Shown: positions 34,575-44,611, counted from the first letter of the stretch. The stretch: 64,000 nt of DNA from Pantoea sp. SOD02 (GCF_024707505.1 NZ_CP102605.1:1-64000); one strand, 5' to 3'. A program made the numbers and translations. Notes: a model not told the origin generated them from the sequence alone.

Positions 34575-36188
34575 ATGAAATTAACTTCAATAGCTTTGGC
34601 ATTAGGTTTTAGCCTGCTGGGAAACGCGTTTAATGCTGTGGCCGCCGATCAACCGGTTAGCGGTGGCAGCCTGACTGTCGGTGTTGAAACCGAACCGACC
34701 ACTTTTAACCCACAGCTTAACGGCCAGGACAAAGCAGAAATCACGCTGCGTAACTTCTGGGAATCGCTGCTGGCGCGCCGTCCGGACGGCAGTTTTGTGC
34801 CGTGGCTGGCGCAAAGTTATGAGGCCAGCCAGGATGGCAAAGTGATTCGCTTTAATCTGCGTCAGGACGTCACCTTCTCCAACGGCGAGAAGTTCGATGC
34901 CAACGCGGTGGCTGAGAACTTCCGCCAAACTCAGGTCGCGCAATATTGCGCTGGCACCAGTTTGTGCCTGATGGGTTCGCACATCGAGAAAATTGAAACG
35001 CCGGACGATCACACTGTGGTGATCACCCTGAAAGAGGTTTACTCACCCTTCCTTTCTTTCGCAGCGGGCTTGCAGATTCTGGCACCGGCCAGCTGGAAAT
35101 CACCAGAGCTGAAATCGGGCGGCAAAGATCTGGCGGGCACTGGGCCGTTTATTCTCGAAAGCTATGAGAAAGGCCAGCAGGTGACCTACGTTAAAAACCC
35201 GAAATATAACTGGGCACCGGCCACCGCGAAGCATCAGGGACTGGCGTATCTCGATCGCGTTACCTATCGCTTCCTGCCGGAATCCTCGGTGCGCACTGGC
35301 GCGCTGCTGTCGGGCCAGGTTGATGCCATTGAAGGCATTTCGGGTAACGATGCCGGTGAATTCAAAGACAATCCCGACTTTACCTATCAACATGCACTGA
35401 ACACCGGTACGCCGTATTCGCTGTTCCTCAACGTGGAATATGGCCCGACGCAGGATGTGAAAGTGCGTCAGGCGTTACTGCAAGGTCTGGATATCGATCC
35501 GCTGCTGAAGTCGGTGTATCGCGGCGAGCGTACCCGCGCGTGGGGCATCACGTCGCCCATTGATCCGCTTTACAACAAAGAGCTGGAGGGCAAATACGGT
35601 AACAATCCGGATGCGGCTAACAAGCTGCTGGATGAAGCCGGCTGGAAAACGCGTGATGGTGAAGGTTTTCGCACTAAAGAGGGCCAGCGTCTGCGCATTG
35701 AGTTAATTCAGGCGCAGGCGACGGTGCGCGATCAGCGCGATGTGCTGCTGCAAGCAATTCAGGCACAGGCGCGTCAGCGTCTTGGCGTCGATCTCAAGCT
35801 GAACTACGTGGATTCCGGTACGTATGCGGATGTGCGTAAAAGCGGCAAGTTCGGCACCATCGCCAACTCCAACACGCCAACCGATGGTGTGGATATCGAA
35901 AACCACTATCGTCCGATCGCCCAGGGCGGCGCAATTAACTACAGCCGCGTCAACGATGAGAAGATCAATGGCTTGCTGGATAAAGCCGCCAGCACGCTGG
36001 ATCTTAAGCAGCGCCGCGATTTCTACAGCCAACTGCAGCAAGTCGCGTTACCGCAGCTGGCATTGGCAGTGCCGCTCTACGAACCGGAAGATCAGTTAGC
36101 CACCGCCAGCTACGTGCATGGCTACGGTTTCCGCAGCTATAAGCAGATGCCAGAAAGCGTTTACGATGTGTGGGTAACCAAACCGTAA
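34575..36188 (+). CDS. Peptide/nickel-type ABC substrate-binding protein (copy 1)
   Basis: Periplasmic binding protein (SBP_bac_5/DppA type) of 537 residues with a signal peptide ending VAA-AD near residue 24. Typical stretches are GGSLTVGVETEPTTFNPQLNG, FWESLLARRPDGSFVPWLAQSYE, FNLRQDVTFSNGEKFDANAVAENFRQ and GTGPFILESYEKGQQVTYVKNPKYNW. It is a close paralog, over its whole length, of the protein at 36975-38588. It has no permease directly behind it; the REP pair, GNAT gene and paralog come first. It may share the permeases at 38602-40424. The ligand is unknown; the co-encoded monooxygenase hints at an organosulfur compound rather than a peptide. Confidence 0.9.
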   Translation: MKLTSIALALGFSLLGNAFNAVAADQPVSGGSLTVGVETEPTTFNPQLNGQDKAEITLRNFWESLLARRPDGSFVPWLAQSYEASQDGKVIRFNLRQDVTFSNGEKFDANAVAENFRQTQVAQYCAGTSLCLMGSHIEKIETPDDHTVVITLKEVYSPFLSFAAGLQILAPASWKSPELKSGGKDLAGTGPFILESYEKGQQVTYVKNPKYNWAPATAKHQGLAYLDRVTYRFLPESSVRTGALLSGQVDAIEGISGNDAGEFKDNPDFTYQHALNTGTPYSLFLNVEYGPTQDVKVRQALLQGLDIDPLLKSVYRGERTRAWGITSPIDPLYNKELEGKYGNNPDAANKLLDEAGWKTRDGEGFRTKEGQRLRIELIQAQATVRDQRDVLLQAIQAQARQRLGVDLKLNYVDSGTYADVRKSGKFGTIANSNTPTDGVDIENHYRPIAQGGAINYSRVNDEKINGLLDKAASTLDLKQRRDFYSQLQQVALPQLALAVPLYEPEDQLATASYVHGYGFRSYKQMPESVYDVWVTKP

Positions 36189-36198
36189 TTTTAACTCT

Positions 36199-36269
36199 GT
36201 AGGGTCGCCATTTATGGCGACCTGGCTTTTACATTGGCACCACACGGTCGCCATTAATGGCGACCCTAC
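36199..36269. repeat. Inverted REP pair, GGTCGCCAT type
   Basis: A GTAG-headed palindrome (36199-36222) and an opposite-facing copy ending CTAC (36246-36269), making a long hairpin between copy 1 and the second promoter region. Confidence 0.85.
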
Positions 36270-36320
36270 GCGATGGTTATTTCCGCGCGGATTATTGCCT
36301 CGCCATAAAATACCATTTCC

Positions 36321-36342
36321 CATATTCAACAAATCGATTGCC
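36321..36342 (+). repeat. 22-base repeat upstream of the GNAT gene
   Basis: Identical to 34444-34465; marks the second copy of the duplicated promoter/operator region. Confidence 0.7.
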
Positions 36343-36413
36343 GTTATTCTCGGTTTACTTTAATCCGCCGGATTTTAATACTTTCGGCAGGATTGAATAA
36401 GGAAACGGTCACC

Positions 36414-36938
36414 ATGAGTCAGCTAATTGAAGTTGCCAAGCCCGATGATGCGGAAGAAATATTTGCGCTGTTGCAGCGTGCCTACGCCGCGCTGGTGGCG
36501 CTGGATGTGCACTTCACCATTTCACAGGGCAACGTCGAGCAGGTTCGCCGCGTCATCGAGCAGGAAACCGTGCTGGTGCTACGCAAATGGAAACGCGCGG
36601 TAGCGACCGTCACGGTGCGTTTTCCGTGGCAGCAGGATGAAAATGCACCTTCATCGCTGCCGTTTATCCACTGGTTCGCCGTCGATCCTGATTACAAAGG
36701 GCAGGGCTTTGGCCGCGACATCATCACCTACGCCGAAGAAACTCTGCTGAAAGAGACGCTGAAAGCGCCGGGCGTCTATCTCGCCACCGCCATCAAGCAT
36801 CCGTGGCTGAGCGAGCTCTATCTGCGTCGCGGTTATCAACCGTTTCATCACCGCACCAATCCATTAGGCGAAGCGCTGGTGTTTCTGAAAAAGGAATTCA
36901 ACCCGCCAGCCGATCAACCCATCGCCAAAATCGCCTGA
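36414..36938 (+). CDS. GNAT-family N-acetyltransferase
   Basis: Acetyltransferase of 174 residues. The acetyl-CoA binding motif is WFAVDPDYKGQGFGRDIITYAEE, with the Q-G-x-G pattern, and the C-terminal part YLRRGYQPFHHRTNPLG ends the fold as usual. The substrate is unknown. I chose the ATG at 36414 with AAGGA ten bases upstream over an in-frame TTG at 36393. It lies between the two paralogous binding proteins, 36 bases before the second one, so it is probably co-transcribed with the transporter; it may modify the imported compound or protect against it. Confidence 0.85.
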   Translation: MSQLIEVAKPDDAEEIFALLQRAYAALVALDVHFTISQGNVEQVRRVIEQETVLVLRKWKRAVATVTVRFPWQQDENAPSSLPFIHWFAVDPDYKGQGFGRDIITYAEETLLKETLKAPGVYLATAIKHPWLSELYLRRGYQPFHHRTNPLGEALVFLKKEFNPPADQPIAKIA

Positions 36939-36974
36939 ACAACTAAAAAAGCACCTGCAACCACCAAGGATCTT

Positions 36975-38588
36975 ATGAAAGCGAATTCAATCACTCTCGC
37001 ACTGGGTGTCATCTGCCTGCTGGGAAGCGCATCACTTTTCGCCGCTGAGCAACCACGCAGCGGTGGCAGCTTAACCTTTGGCGTCGAAACCGAACCGGTA
37101 CCGTTTAACCCGCAGCTGAATGGGCAATCCAAGGCGGAAGTGACACTGCGCAACGTGTGGGAATCGCTGCTGGCGCGCCGTACTGACGGCAGTTTCGTAC
37201 CCTGGCTGGCAGAAAGTTATGAGGTCAGTCCGGACGGTAAAACGTATCGCTTTAGCCTGCGCCGTGATGTCACCTTCTCCAACGGCGAGAAGCTGGATGC
37301 CAACGCGGTGGCGGAGAACTTCCGCCATGTGCAGGATGCGAAGTATTGCGCCGGCAGCAGCATCTGCGCCCTGGGCGCGCGCATTGCCAACGTGGCGACG
37401 CCGGACGATCACACCGTTACCATCACGCTGAAGCAGGGCTATTCGCCGTTCCTGTCGTTCGCCGCCAAATTGCAGATTCTGGCGCCGGCCAGCTGGAATT
37501 CACCGCAGCTGAAAGCCGGTGGCAAAGAGATCGCCGGCACCGGGCCATTTATTATCGAGAGCTACGAGAAAGGCCAGCAGGTGACGTTGGTGCGCAATCC
37601 GCATTACAACTGGGCGCCCGCCACCGCCAAACATCAAGGTCCGGCGTATCTGGAACGCGTGACCTATCGCTTCCTGCCGGAATCTTCGGTGCGCACCGGC
37701 GCGCTATTGTCCGGTCAGTTGGACGCGATTGAAGGCATCTCCGGCAATGACGCCGGTGAATTCAAAGACAATCCCGACTTCACCTATCAGCATGCGCTGA
37801 ATACCGGCACGCCGTATTCGCTGTTCCTCAACGTGGAATACGGGCCGACGCAGGATGTGAAAGTGCGTCAGGCATTACTGCAAGGGCTGGATATCGATCC
37901 GCTGCTCAAGTCGGTGTATCGCGGTGAACGCACCCGCGCGTGGGGCATTACCTCGCCGGTCGATCCGCTCTACAACAACGATCTCGAAGGTCAGTACGGT
38001 AACAATCCCGCCGCCGCCAACCAGCTGCTGGACGAAGCGGGCTGGCAAACGCGCGACAGCGACGGTTTCCGCACCAAAGACGGCCAGCGTTTGAGCATTG
38101 AGGTGATTCAGGCGCAGGCAACGGTGCGCGATCAGCGCGATGTGCTGCTACAGGCGGTACAAGCGCAGGCGCGTCAGCGTCTCGGCGTGGACCTCAAACT
38201 GCGCTACGTCGATTCCGGCACCTATACCGACGTGCGTAACACCGGCCACTTCGGCTCGATTGCTAACTCGAATACCGAAACCGACGGCATTGATATCGAA
38301 AACCACTATCGCCCGGTGAAAGCCGGCGGGCCGATTAACTACAGCCGCGTCAACAGCCCGCAAATCAACGGCTGGCTCGATCAGGCAGCAGCGACGCTGG
38401 ATATCAATCAGCGCCGTAAATTCTACAGCCAGCTGCAGCAATACGCGCTGCCACAGCAGGCGCTGGCGATCCCGTTGTATGAACCCGAAGACCAGATCGC
38501 CACCGCCAGCTATGTGCACGGTGCCGGTTTCCGCAGTTTTAAACAGATGCCGGAGAACGCGTACGACATCTGGCTCAGCGACCACTAA
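36975..38588 (+). CDS. Peptide/nickel-type ABC substrate-binding protein (copy 2)
   Basis: Second SBP_bac_5-type binding protein, also 537 residues, with a signal peptide ending LFA-AE. From GGSLTFGVETEPVPFNPQLNG to the C-terminus it is very similar to copy 1; long blocks such as YRFLPESSVRTGALLSGQ and TYQHALNTGTPYSLFLNVEY are the same. Differences are spread over the protein, so there has been time for the pair to diverge, perhaps in ligand preference. It is followed 13 bases later by the first permease and is therefore the main binding protein of this importer. I recall a similar binding-protein group found next to luciferase-like monooxygenases in Klebsiella (TIGR04028), unverified. Confidence 0.91.
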   Translation: MKANSITLALGVICLLGSASLFAAEQPRSGGSLTFGVETEPVPFNPQLNGQSKAEVTLRNVWESLLARRTDGSFVPWLAESYEVSPDGKTYRFSLRRDVTFSNGEKLDANAVAENFRHVQDAKYCAGSSICALGARIANVATPDDHTVTITLKQGYSPFLSFAAKLQILAPASWNSPQLKAGGKEIAGTGPFIIESYEKGQQVTLVRNPHYNWAPATAKHQGPAYLERVTYRFLPESSVRTGALLSGQLDAIEGISGNDAGEFKDNPDFTYQHALNTGTPYSLFLNVEYGPTQDVKVRQALLQGLDIDPLLKSVYRGERTRAWGITSPVDPLYNNDLEGQYGNNPAAANQLLDEAGWQTRDSDGFRTKDGQRLSIEVIQAQATVRDQRDVLLQAVQAQARQRLGVDLKLRYVDSGTYTDVRNTGHFGSIANSNTETDGIDIENHYRPVKAGGPINYSRVNSPQINGWLDQAAATLDINQRRKFYSQLQQYALPQQALAIPLYEPEDQIATASYVHGAGFRSFKQMPENAYDIWLSDH

Positions 38589-38601
38589 TCAGGAGGCGAA
38601 G

Positions 38602-39594
38602 ATGAGTCTGGAAAGCATTGTCACCCGCACGCCACGCGCGCGTCGGCCATCGGTGTGGCGCAGCGACCTGACGCGCCGCATCGTCAGCCGTCTGCTGGGC
38701 GGCGTACTGGTGCTGTGGGCGGCGGTATCGCTGGCCTTTCTTGGCGTGCATCTGGCGCCTGGCGATATCGTCAGCCTGCTGATCGGCGAGCAGCTGCGCA
38801 CACCGGCGATTGAGGCGGCGATCCGCGCTGAATGGGGTCTGAACGAACCGCTGTGGTGGCAATATCTGCACTATATGTGGCGCGTGCTGCACGGCGATTT
38901 TGGCCGCTCTTACATGCTCAACACCGAAGTCAGCCATCTGCTGGCGACGCAGCTGTGGCCCACCATCAAACTGACGCTGGCGGCGCTGCTGGTCAGCATC
39001 ATCTTTGCGGTGGTGATTGCCGTCGGCACCGCGCATCGTCGTATTGGTCGCCGCGTGGCTAACGGTGTCGAACTGCTGCTGGCATCCACGCCCTCTTTCT
39101 GGATGGGCATCGTGCTGCTGTTTATTTTCAGCTTCACGTTGCGCTGGTTCCCGGTGGCGGGCGATCGCTCGCTGTCGTCGCTGGTGCTACCTGCGCTGGC
39201 GCTCGGTCTGGCGCAGGGCGCGGTGATCGCTCAGCTGCTGCGCCGCGAGCTGGAGCGCGCGCTGGATGCGCCATTCACCCTGACGCTGCGCGCGTGGGGC
39301 GTGGGAGAAACCACTATTCGTCTGCGCCACGCGCTGCGACATGCGGCGTTGCCCGCCGTTACGTTAACCGGTTGGCTGGTAGGCGGATTGCTGAGCGGTG
39401 CGGTGATTACCGAACAGGTATTTGGTCGTCCCGGCCTCGGTAAACTCACCGTCGATGCGGTGCTGGCGCAGGATCTGCCGGTGGTGCTGGCGGTGGCGAT
39501 TCTCTCAGCGCTGATCTACGTGGTGATGAGCACCCTGGTTGACATCCTGTCGCTGTGGATTGATCCGCGTCTGCGCGGGGAGAGCAAATCATGA
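38602..39594 (+). CDS. DppB-like ABC transporter permease
   Basis: Inner-membrane permease of 330 residues with about six helices. LLGGVLVLWAAVSLAFLGVHLAPGD is the first helix region typical of DppB/OppB proteins, and RAWGVGETTIRLRHALRHAALPAVTLTGWLVGGLLSGAVITEQVFGRPGLGKL is the conserved coupling loop plus following helix. The ATG at 38602 has AGGAGG upstream; the frame extends further back into the previous gene but without a ribosome site. It overlaps the next permease by four bases. Confidence 0.92.
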   Translation: MSLESIVTRTPRARRPSVWRSDLTRRIVSRLLGGVLVLWAAVSLAFLGVHLAPGDIVSLLIGEQLRTPAIEAAIRAEWGLNEPLWWQYLHYMWRVLHGDFGRSYMLNTEVSHLLATQLWPTIKLTLAALLVSIIFAVVIAVGTAHRRIGRRVANGVELLLASTPSFWMGIVLLFIFSFTLRWFPVAGDRSLSSLVLPALALGLAQGAVIAQLLRRELERALDAPFTLTLRAWGVGETTIRLRHALRHAALPAVTLTGWLVGGLLSGAVITEQVFGRPGLGKLTVDAVLAQDLPVVLAVAILSALIYVVMSTLVDILSLWIDPRLRGESKS

Positions 39595-40424
39595 TTGCCG
39601 CGCTGCAACGTCTTCCGGTAGCGCTGCCCGCTGCGGTGTGGGCGGCGATTCTGTTTCTCATTGTATTGGCTATTGCGGTGATCGCGCCGCAGTGGCTGGC
39701 GCACAGCGATCCGCTGCTGGCCGATCCGGTTAATGCGCAGCTGCCGCCGTCGGCACAGCACTGGCTGGGCACCGATCAGCTGGGACGCGATCTGTTAACG
39801 CGCGTGATCTACGGCAGCCGCTATTCGTTGCTGATCAGCGTGGCGGCGATGGTGCTGGCGGTGGTGTTCGGCACCTTGCTGGGATTGGTGGCGGCGCTGG
39901 CGCGTGGCGTGGTGGATGAGCTGCTGAGCCGCGCGGTGGATGTGATCTCCGCCTTTCCCGATCTGCTGTTGGCGCTGATGCTGATCGCCTTCACCGGGCC
40001 CGGCACCAACAACCTGATTATCGCGCTCGGCGTCGCGTCGGTACCGCGTTTTGCTCGCGTGGTACGGGCACAAACCTACAGCGTGATGACCTCCGGTTAC
40101 GTTGAGCAGGCACGCACCTTTGGCCTGTCGCGTTTCACGCTGGTCACCCGCCACATTTTGCCGCACGCCATTGCGCAGGTGCCGGCGCTGGCCACGCTGG
40201 GGCTCGGCACCGCGATTATCGGCACCGCCGGATTGAGTTTCCTCGGCATGGGGCCGCAGCCGCCGACCGCAGAATGGGGCCTGATGCTGGCGGAAGGACG
40301 CAACTATCTGCGTAACGCGTGGTGGATCGCCGTGTGGCCGGGCGTGTTTATTACGCTGACGGTGATTGCGGTGAATACGCTCGGTCGTTACTGGCAGGCA
40401 CGTTTTGAAGGACGATCCGCATGA
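39591..40424 (+). CDS. DppC-like ABC transporter permease
   Basis: Second permease, 277 residues. LGTDQLGRDLLTRVIYGSRYSLLIS is the hallmark of DppC/OppC proteins, and ARTFGLSRFTLVTRHILPHAIAQVPALATLGLGTAIIGTAGLSFLGMG holds the coupling loop. It overlaps both the upstream permease and the downstream ATPase by four bases. Confidence 0.92.
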   Translation: MIAALQRLPVALPAAVWAAILFLIVLAIAVIAPQWLAHSDPLLADPVNAQLPPSAQHWLGTDQLGRDLLTRVIYGSRYSLLISVAAMVLAVVFGTLLGLVAALARGVVDELLSRAVDVISAFPDLLLALMLIAFTGPGTNNLIIALGVASVPRFARVVRAQTYSVMTSGYVEQARTFGLSRFTLVTRHILPHAIAQVPALATLGLGTAIIGTAGLSFLGMGPQPPTAEWGLMLAEGRNYLRNAWWIAVWPGVFITLTVIAVNTLGRYWQARFEGRSA

Positions 40425-42028
40425 GCCAGCCATTTATTGATATCCAGAATCTCTCAATCCGTTTCGGGCCGCAGCAGGTGGTGAAAAACCTCAACCTGCA
40501 AGTCGCGGCGGGCGAATCGGTGGCGCTGGTCGGGGAATCCGGGTCCGGCAAAACCCTGACCGCGCGCAGCCTGCTTGGCCTGCTGCCGGAAGGCGCGGTG
40601 TTAACCGCCGACCGTTTTACCATCGACGGCCGCGATATGCGCCACGCCAGCCGCAGCGACTGGCGCGCGCTGCGCGGTCGTCGCATTGGCTATGTGTTGC
40701 AGGACGCGCTGGTATCGCTCGATCCGCTGCGCCGCATTGGTCAGCAGCTGAGTGATGCGCTAAGCGCTGCCGGTCATCGCGGCCATTTGCAGGACAAAAG
40801 TATTGAACTGCTGAAGGCGGCGGGCATTCACGATGCGGAAAGCCGCCTCGAACGCTATCCGCATCAGCTTTCGGGCGGCCAGCGCCAGCGTGCGTTAATC
40901 GCTACCGCGCTGGCCGGCACGCCAACTTTATTGATTGCTGATGAACCGACTACCGCGCTGGATATGACGGTACAGCGCCAGATTCTGCAACTGCTGGCCC
41001 AGCGCCGCCGCGACGGCCACGGTTTGCTGCTGATCAGCCACGATTTAGCGGTGGTAGCGGAACTGGCGGATCGCGTGCTGGTAATGCGCGATGGCGAAGT
41101 GGTGGAGCAGGGCCACAGCGGCCCGCTGCTCAATCGTCCGCAACACGCCTGGACGCAGCGCCTGCTGCGCGCGGTGCCGACGCCCGCCACGCGCGGTTTG
41201 CGCCTCAGCGCGGCAGAACCGACGCCGCTGCCGCCGCGCCCGACACGCAGCAGCGCGCCGCTGCTGGAGGGCATCGGCCTGCACAAAGCCTACGGCGATC
41301 GTCTGGTGCTCAACGACATCAACTTCAGGCTGCACGCCGGGGAAACGCTTGGCGTGGTCGGCGAATCCGGCTCTGGCAAAACCTCGCTGGTGAAAGTGGT
41401 GATGGGTTTAACCGAACCGGACAGCGGCACGCTGCTGCTGGAAGGGGAGCGCTGGGATCGTCTGCCGGAGAAAGCGCGTCGCGCCCGGCGTGCACGGCTA
41501 CAGCTGATCGCGCAGGACCCGTTCAGCTCTTTCGATCCGCGCTACACGGTGGAAAAAATTATCGGCGAAAGCCTCGATAGCGCCGGGATTTACGGCGATG
41601 CGCGGCGTCAGCGGGTGCGCCAGCTGCTCGATGAAGTGCAGCTCGGCGACCGCTTCCTGCAGCGTTATCCGCAACAGCTTTCCGGCGGTCAGCGTCAGCG
41701 CGTGGCAATTGCGCGCGCCTTTGCACCAAATCCGGCGCTGCTGGTGGCCGATGAACCGGTCAGCGCGCTCGACGTTTCGGTACAAGCGCAAGTGCTGGAT
41801 CTGCTGGCTGACATGCAGGCCGAACACGGCACGGCGCTGCTGTTTATCTCTCACGATCTCGGCGTGATCCAGCATCTGGCGGATCGCGTGCTGGTGATGC
41901 AGAACGGGCAAGTGGTGGAGAGCGGGGCGTTGCAGCAGGTGTTCGCCGCGCCGCAGCATCCGTGGACGCAAAAACTGTTACAGGCGCTGCCGGTCATTCC
42001 CGACTGGCAGCCCGCGAACGCATACTAA
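40421..42028 (+). CDS. Double ATP-binding subunit of the DppBC-type importer
   Basis: A fused ATPase of 535 residues with two complete nucleotide-binding domains, like GsiA or YejF. The first has Walker A GESGSGKT (about 38-45), LSGGQRQR and Walker B LLIADEPT; the second has GESGSGKT near residue 317, [16 protein letters not shown] and [12 protein letters not shown]. One fused protein replaces the usual DppD and DppF. It is in the same operon as the permeases (overlap of four bases) and is followed after 11 bases by a monooxygenase gene. Confidence 0.92.
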   Translation: MSQPFIDIQNLSIRFGPQQVVKNLNLQVAAGESVALVGESGSGKTLTARSLLGLLPEGAVLTADRFTIDGRDMRHASRSDWRALRGRRIGYVLQDALVSLDPLRRIGQQLSDALSAAGHRGHLQDKSIELLKAAGIHDAESRLERYPHQLSGGQRQRALIATALAGTPTLLIADEPTTALDMTVQRQILQLLAQRRRDGHGLLLISHDLAVVAELADRVLVMRDGEVVEQGHSGPLLNRPQHAWTQRLLRAVPTPATRGLRLSAAEPTPLPPRPTRSSAPLLEGIGLHKAYGDRLVLNDINFRLHAGETLGVVGESGSGKTSLVKVVMGLTEPDSGTLLLEGERWDRLPEKARRARRARLQLIAQDPFSSFDPRYTVEKIIGESLDSAGIYGDARRQRVRQLLDEVQLGDRFLQRYPQQLSGGQRQRVAIARAFAPNPALLVADEPVSALDVSVQAQVLDLLADMQAEHGTALLFISHDLGVIQHLADRVLVMQNGQVVESGALQQVFAAPQHPWTQKLLQALPVIPDWQPANAY

Positions 42029-42038
42029 GGAGAGCAGA

Positions 42039-43379
42039 ATGAGTCAGACACAACGCCAGCTGCGGCTGGGCGCGATTATTCAGGGCGTATCCGGCAACAT
42101 GTCGGCATGGCGTCATCCCGATGCGGTGGCGGATGCCAGCATTAACATCGATTACGTGCTGGATCTGGCGCGCAAAGCCGAGCTGGCGAAGATCGATTTC
42201 CTGTTTGTCGCCGACGGTTTGTACATCACGCCGCAGTCGATTCCGCACTTCCTCAACCGCTTTGAGCCGATCACCTTGCTGTCGGCGCTGTCGCTGGTGA
42301 CTAAAAAAATTGGCCTGGTCGCCACGCTTTCAACCTCCTACAGTGAGCCGTTTACTGTGGCGCGCCAGTTCGCCAGCCTCGACCATCTGAGCGGCGGTCG
42401 CGTTGGCTGGAACGTGGTGACCTCACCGCTGGAAGGCTCGGCGAAAAACTTCTCGCGCAGCACGCATCCGGAACATGACGAGCGTTATCGCGTCGCCAGC
42501 GAATATTTGCAGGTGGTGAAGGGATTGTGGGATTCGTGGGAAGGCGATGCTTTTGTGCGCGACAAACAGAGCGGGGAATTTTTCGCCGCCGACAAGCTGC
42601 ATACGCTGAATCATCAGGGACACTACTTCTCGGTGCAGGGACCGCTCAATGTCGGCCGCTCGCCGCAGGGGCGTCCGATTGTGTTCCAGGCAGGCGCTTC
42701 TGAAGCGGGTAAAGCCTTCGCCGCCGAAGCCGCCGATGCCATTTACACGCGGCAGGAAACGCTGGAGCAGGCGCGCGAGTTCCGCGAAGACGTGCGTCGC
42801 AGGCTGGTGGCGCGAGGGCGGGATGCCGATGATATTCGTGTGTTCCAGGGCATCAGCGTGATTATTGGCGAAACCGAGGAAGACGCCGAGCGTCGCTATC
42901 AGCAAACCGCCGAGCTGGTGACCATCGATAAAGCGCTGGAGTATCTTGGCCGCTACTTCGAGCATCACGATTTCAGTCAGTACGCGCTGGATGCCCCTTT
43001 CCCGGATATTGGCGAACTCGGCAGCAACAGCTTCCGCAGCACCACCGACAAGATCAAACAGAACGCCCGCGAAAGAGGCTTAACGCTACGTCAGGCGGCG
43101 CTGGAAGAAGCCACGCCGCGCCCGAGTTTCCTCGGTACGGCGGAGCAGGTAGCGGAAGGGCTGGCGAACTGGTTCCTGCAGGGCGCAACCGACGGCTTTA
43201 TCGTGCGCGGCGGCACGCCCACCGCGTTTGATGATTTCGTGGCGCAGGTGATTCCGCTGTTGCAGGCGCGGGGTATTTATCGCAAAGAGTATGCAGGCGA
43301 GACGCTGCGCGAGAATCTGGGATTGGCCGAGCCGGAAAACCAGTTCGCCGTGCAGCGTGGTAGTCAGCAGGTAGCTTAA
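42039..43379 (+). CDS. NtaA/SnaA/DszA-type flavin-dependent monooxygenase (second)
   Basis: Luciferase-fold monooxygenase of 446 residues in the same long group as the protein at 10035-11429 but clearly distinct. Markers are [75 protein letters not shown] and [26 protein letters not shown]. It closes the importer operon, so it probably attacks the imported compound with FMNH2 and O2. The substrate is unknown; a sulfur- or nitrogen-containing small molecule is likely. AGGAG precedes the start. The first copy of a 175-bp repeat begins at its stop codon. Confidence 0.88.
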   Translation: MSQTQRQLRLGAIIQGVSGNMSAWRHPDAVADASINIDYVLDLARKAELAKIDFLFVADGLYITPQSIPHFLNRFEPITLLSALSLVTKKIGLVATLSTSYSEPFTVARQFASLDHLSGGRVGWNVVTSPLEGSAKNFSRSTHPEHDERYRVASEYLQVVKGLWDSWEGDAFVRDKQSGEFFAADKLHTLNHQGHYFSVQGPLNVGRSPQGRPIVFQAGASEAGKAFAAEAADAIYTRQETLEQAREFREDVRRRLVARGRDADDIRVFQGISVIIGETEEDAERRYQQTAELVTIDKALEYLGRYFEHHDFSQYALDAPFPDIGELGSNSFRSTTDKIKQNARERGLTLRQAALEEATPRPSFLGTAEQVAEGLANWFLQGATDGFIVRGGTPTAFDDFVAQVIPLLQARGIYRKEYAGETLRENLGLAEPENQFAVQRGSQQVA

Positions 43380-43898
43380 TGTTGGCAAGGTCGCCATAAA
43401 TGGCGACCCTACAAAATTCCGCACATTGCCCGTAGGGTCGCCATTTATGGTGACCATTCCAATCGATAAAAATGGTTACAACGCCGTCACGCCCAGCGCG
43501 GCGGCGCGATGCTTCCACTTCCGCACTTCGTCATAAACGCCTGATGTAGCGTAATGTTGGCAAGGTCGCCATAAATGGCGACCCTACAAAATTCCGCACA
43601 TTTCCCGTAGGGTCGCCATTTATGGTGACCGTTCCAATCGATAAAGATGTTTACAACGCCGTCACGCCCAGCGCGGCGGCGCGATGCTTCCACTTCCGCA
43701 CTTCGTCATAAACGCCTGATGTAGCGTAATGTTGGCAAGGTCGCCATAAATGGCGACCCTACAAAATTCCGCACATTTCCCGTAGGGTCGCCATTTATGG
43801 TGACCGTTCCAATCGATAAAGATGTTTACAACGCCGTCACGCCCAGCGCGGCGGCGCGATCTTTCCACTCCCGCACTTCGTCATAAAACGCCCGATCG
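43376..43898. repeat. 175-bp tandem repeat, three copies, carrying REPs and a gene tail
   Basis: The block starting GTTGGCAAGGTCGCC occurs at 43381, 43556 and 43731, a period of exactly 175 bases. Each copy holds an inverted pair of GGTCGCCAT-type REPs (43389-43412 and 43432-43455 in copy 1) and about 75 bases equal to the 3' end, including the stop codon, of the PhnD-like gene; the third copy runs into the real gene. Copies 2 and 3 are almost identical; copy 1 has a few changes (GCACATTG, AAAAATGG). The novel joint is near CCTGATGTAGCGTAATG. This points to recent amplification by slippage or unequal recombination. Confidence 0.92.
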
Positions 43899-44611
43899 CT
43901 CACGCTGAACCCGCTGATCAAACTCTCCGCCAGCAGATCCTGATAACGCTTATCGCGGGTCAGCTCGCTCAACGCACCGCGCAGTTTTTCAAGGGTTTCC
44001 GCATCGGTTTTGGCCGACGTAATCAGCGGCAGCGCGGCGCACAGCGGCGTTTCGCCGATGATCTCCAGCCCGGTCAACTCCTCTGGATAATTGCGGCGCA
44101 GCAGCGCCCAGGTGATGCAATCAATCGCCGCGATATCCGCATCGCCCGCCCGCAATGCCGCCAGCGACTGACGATGGCTGCCGCTGAAACGGGTTTCGCT
44201 GAAGAATTTCCCGTTCTGCACCAGCGGGGCAATCACGTAGCGCAGCGAGTTAAAGCCGGAGTGCGAATCGTTGCTGTTGCACACCGCGCGCCGACCGCGA
44301 AAATCGCTGAGCGTTAGGTTTTCATCTGCGCTGCGCGCCACCAGCCAGCTGCGATAGCGCATGCCGTCGCAGCCCTGCGCGCTGGAGTGAAAGGTGCCAA
44401 CCAGCTGCACATCGGGCAGTAGTTCCACCAGCGGATAACCGCAGGTTTGGCTCAGCAGCAATTGGTCATCGCGCCAGTGCGGCAATAAATCCTGCGGCCA
44501 GCGAACCTCAGCTGGCACGCCGCGTTGTTGCAACAGCGTCGTTAGCGCTGAGGTCAGGCCGATAGTTGCCTGATGATTGATGTCGTACATCGGTAACGAA
44601 AGCGTGGGCAT
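43826..44611 (-). CDS. PhnD-like binding protein without signal peptide
   Basis: Protein of about 261 residues from the phosphonate/phosphite-binding PhnD group. Segments supporting this are LVGTFHSSAQGCDGMRYRSWLVAR, RRAVCNSNDSHSGFNSLRYVIAPL, FSGSHRQSLAALRAGDADIAAIDCITWALL and ETPLCAALPLITS. No signal peptide is visible, so unlike normal PhnD it may be cytoplasmic or act in regulation. I chose 44611 because AAGGA lies eight bases upstream; 44590 and 44644 are other possible starts. Any of these overlaps the end of the desaturase gene. Its 3' end has been copied twice into the adjoining tandem repeat. Confidence 0.75.
   Translation of the reverse strand: MPTLSLPMYDINHQATIGLTSALTTLLQQRGVPAEVRWPQDLLPHWRDDQLLLSQTCGYPLVELLPDVQLVGTFHSSAQGCDGMRYRSWLVARSADENLTLSDFRGRRAVCNSNDSHSGFNSLRYVIAPLVQNGKFFSETRFSGSHRQSLAALRAGDADIAAIDCITWALLRRNYPEELTGLEIIGETPLCAALPLITSAKTDAETLEKLRGALSELTRDKRYQDLLAESLISGFSVSDRAFYDEVREWKDRAAALGVTAL

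Noticed and set aside
43198-43868. Three overlapping minus-strand frames coding nearly identical 68-residue proteins
   Set aside because: They are read from the 175-bp repeat and its REP hairpins and have no family resemblance; the repetition of the DNA explains them.
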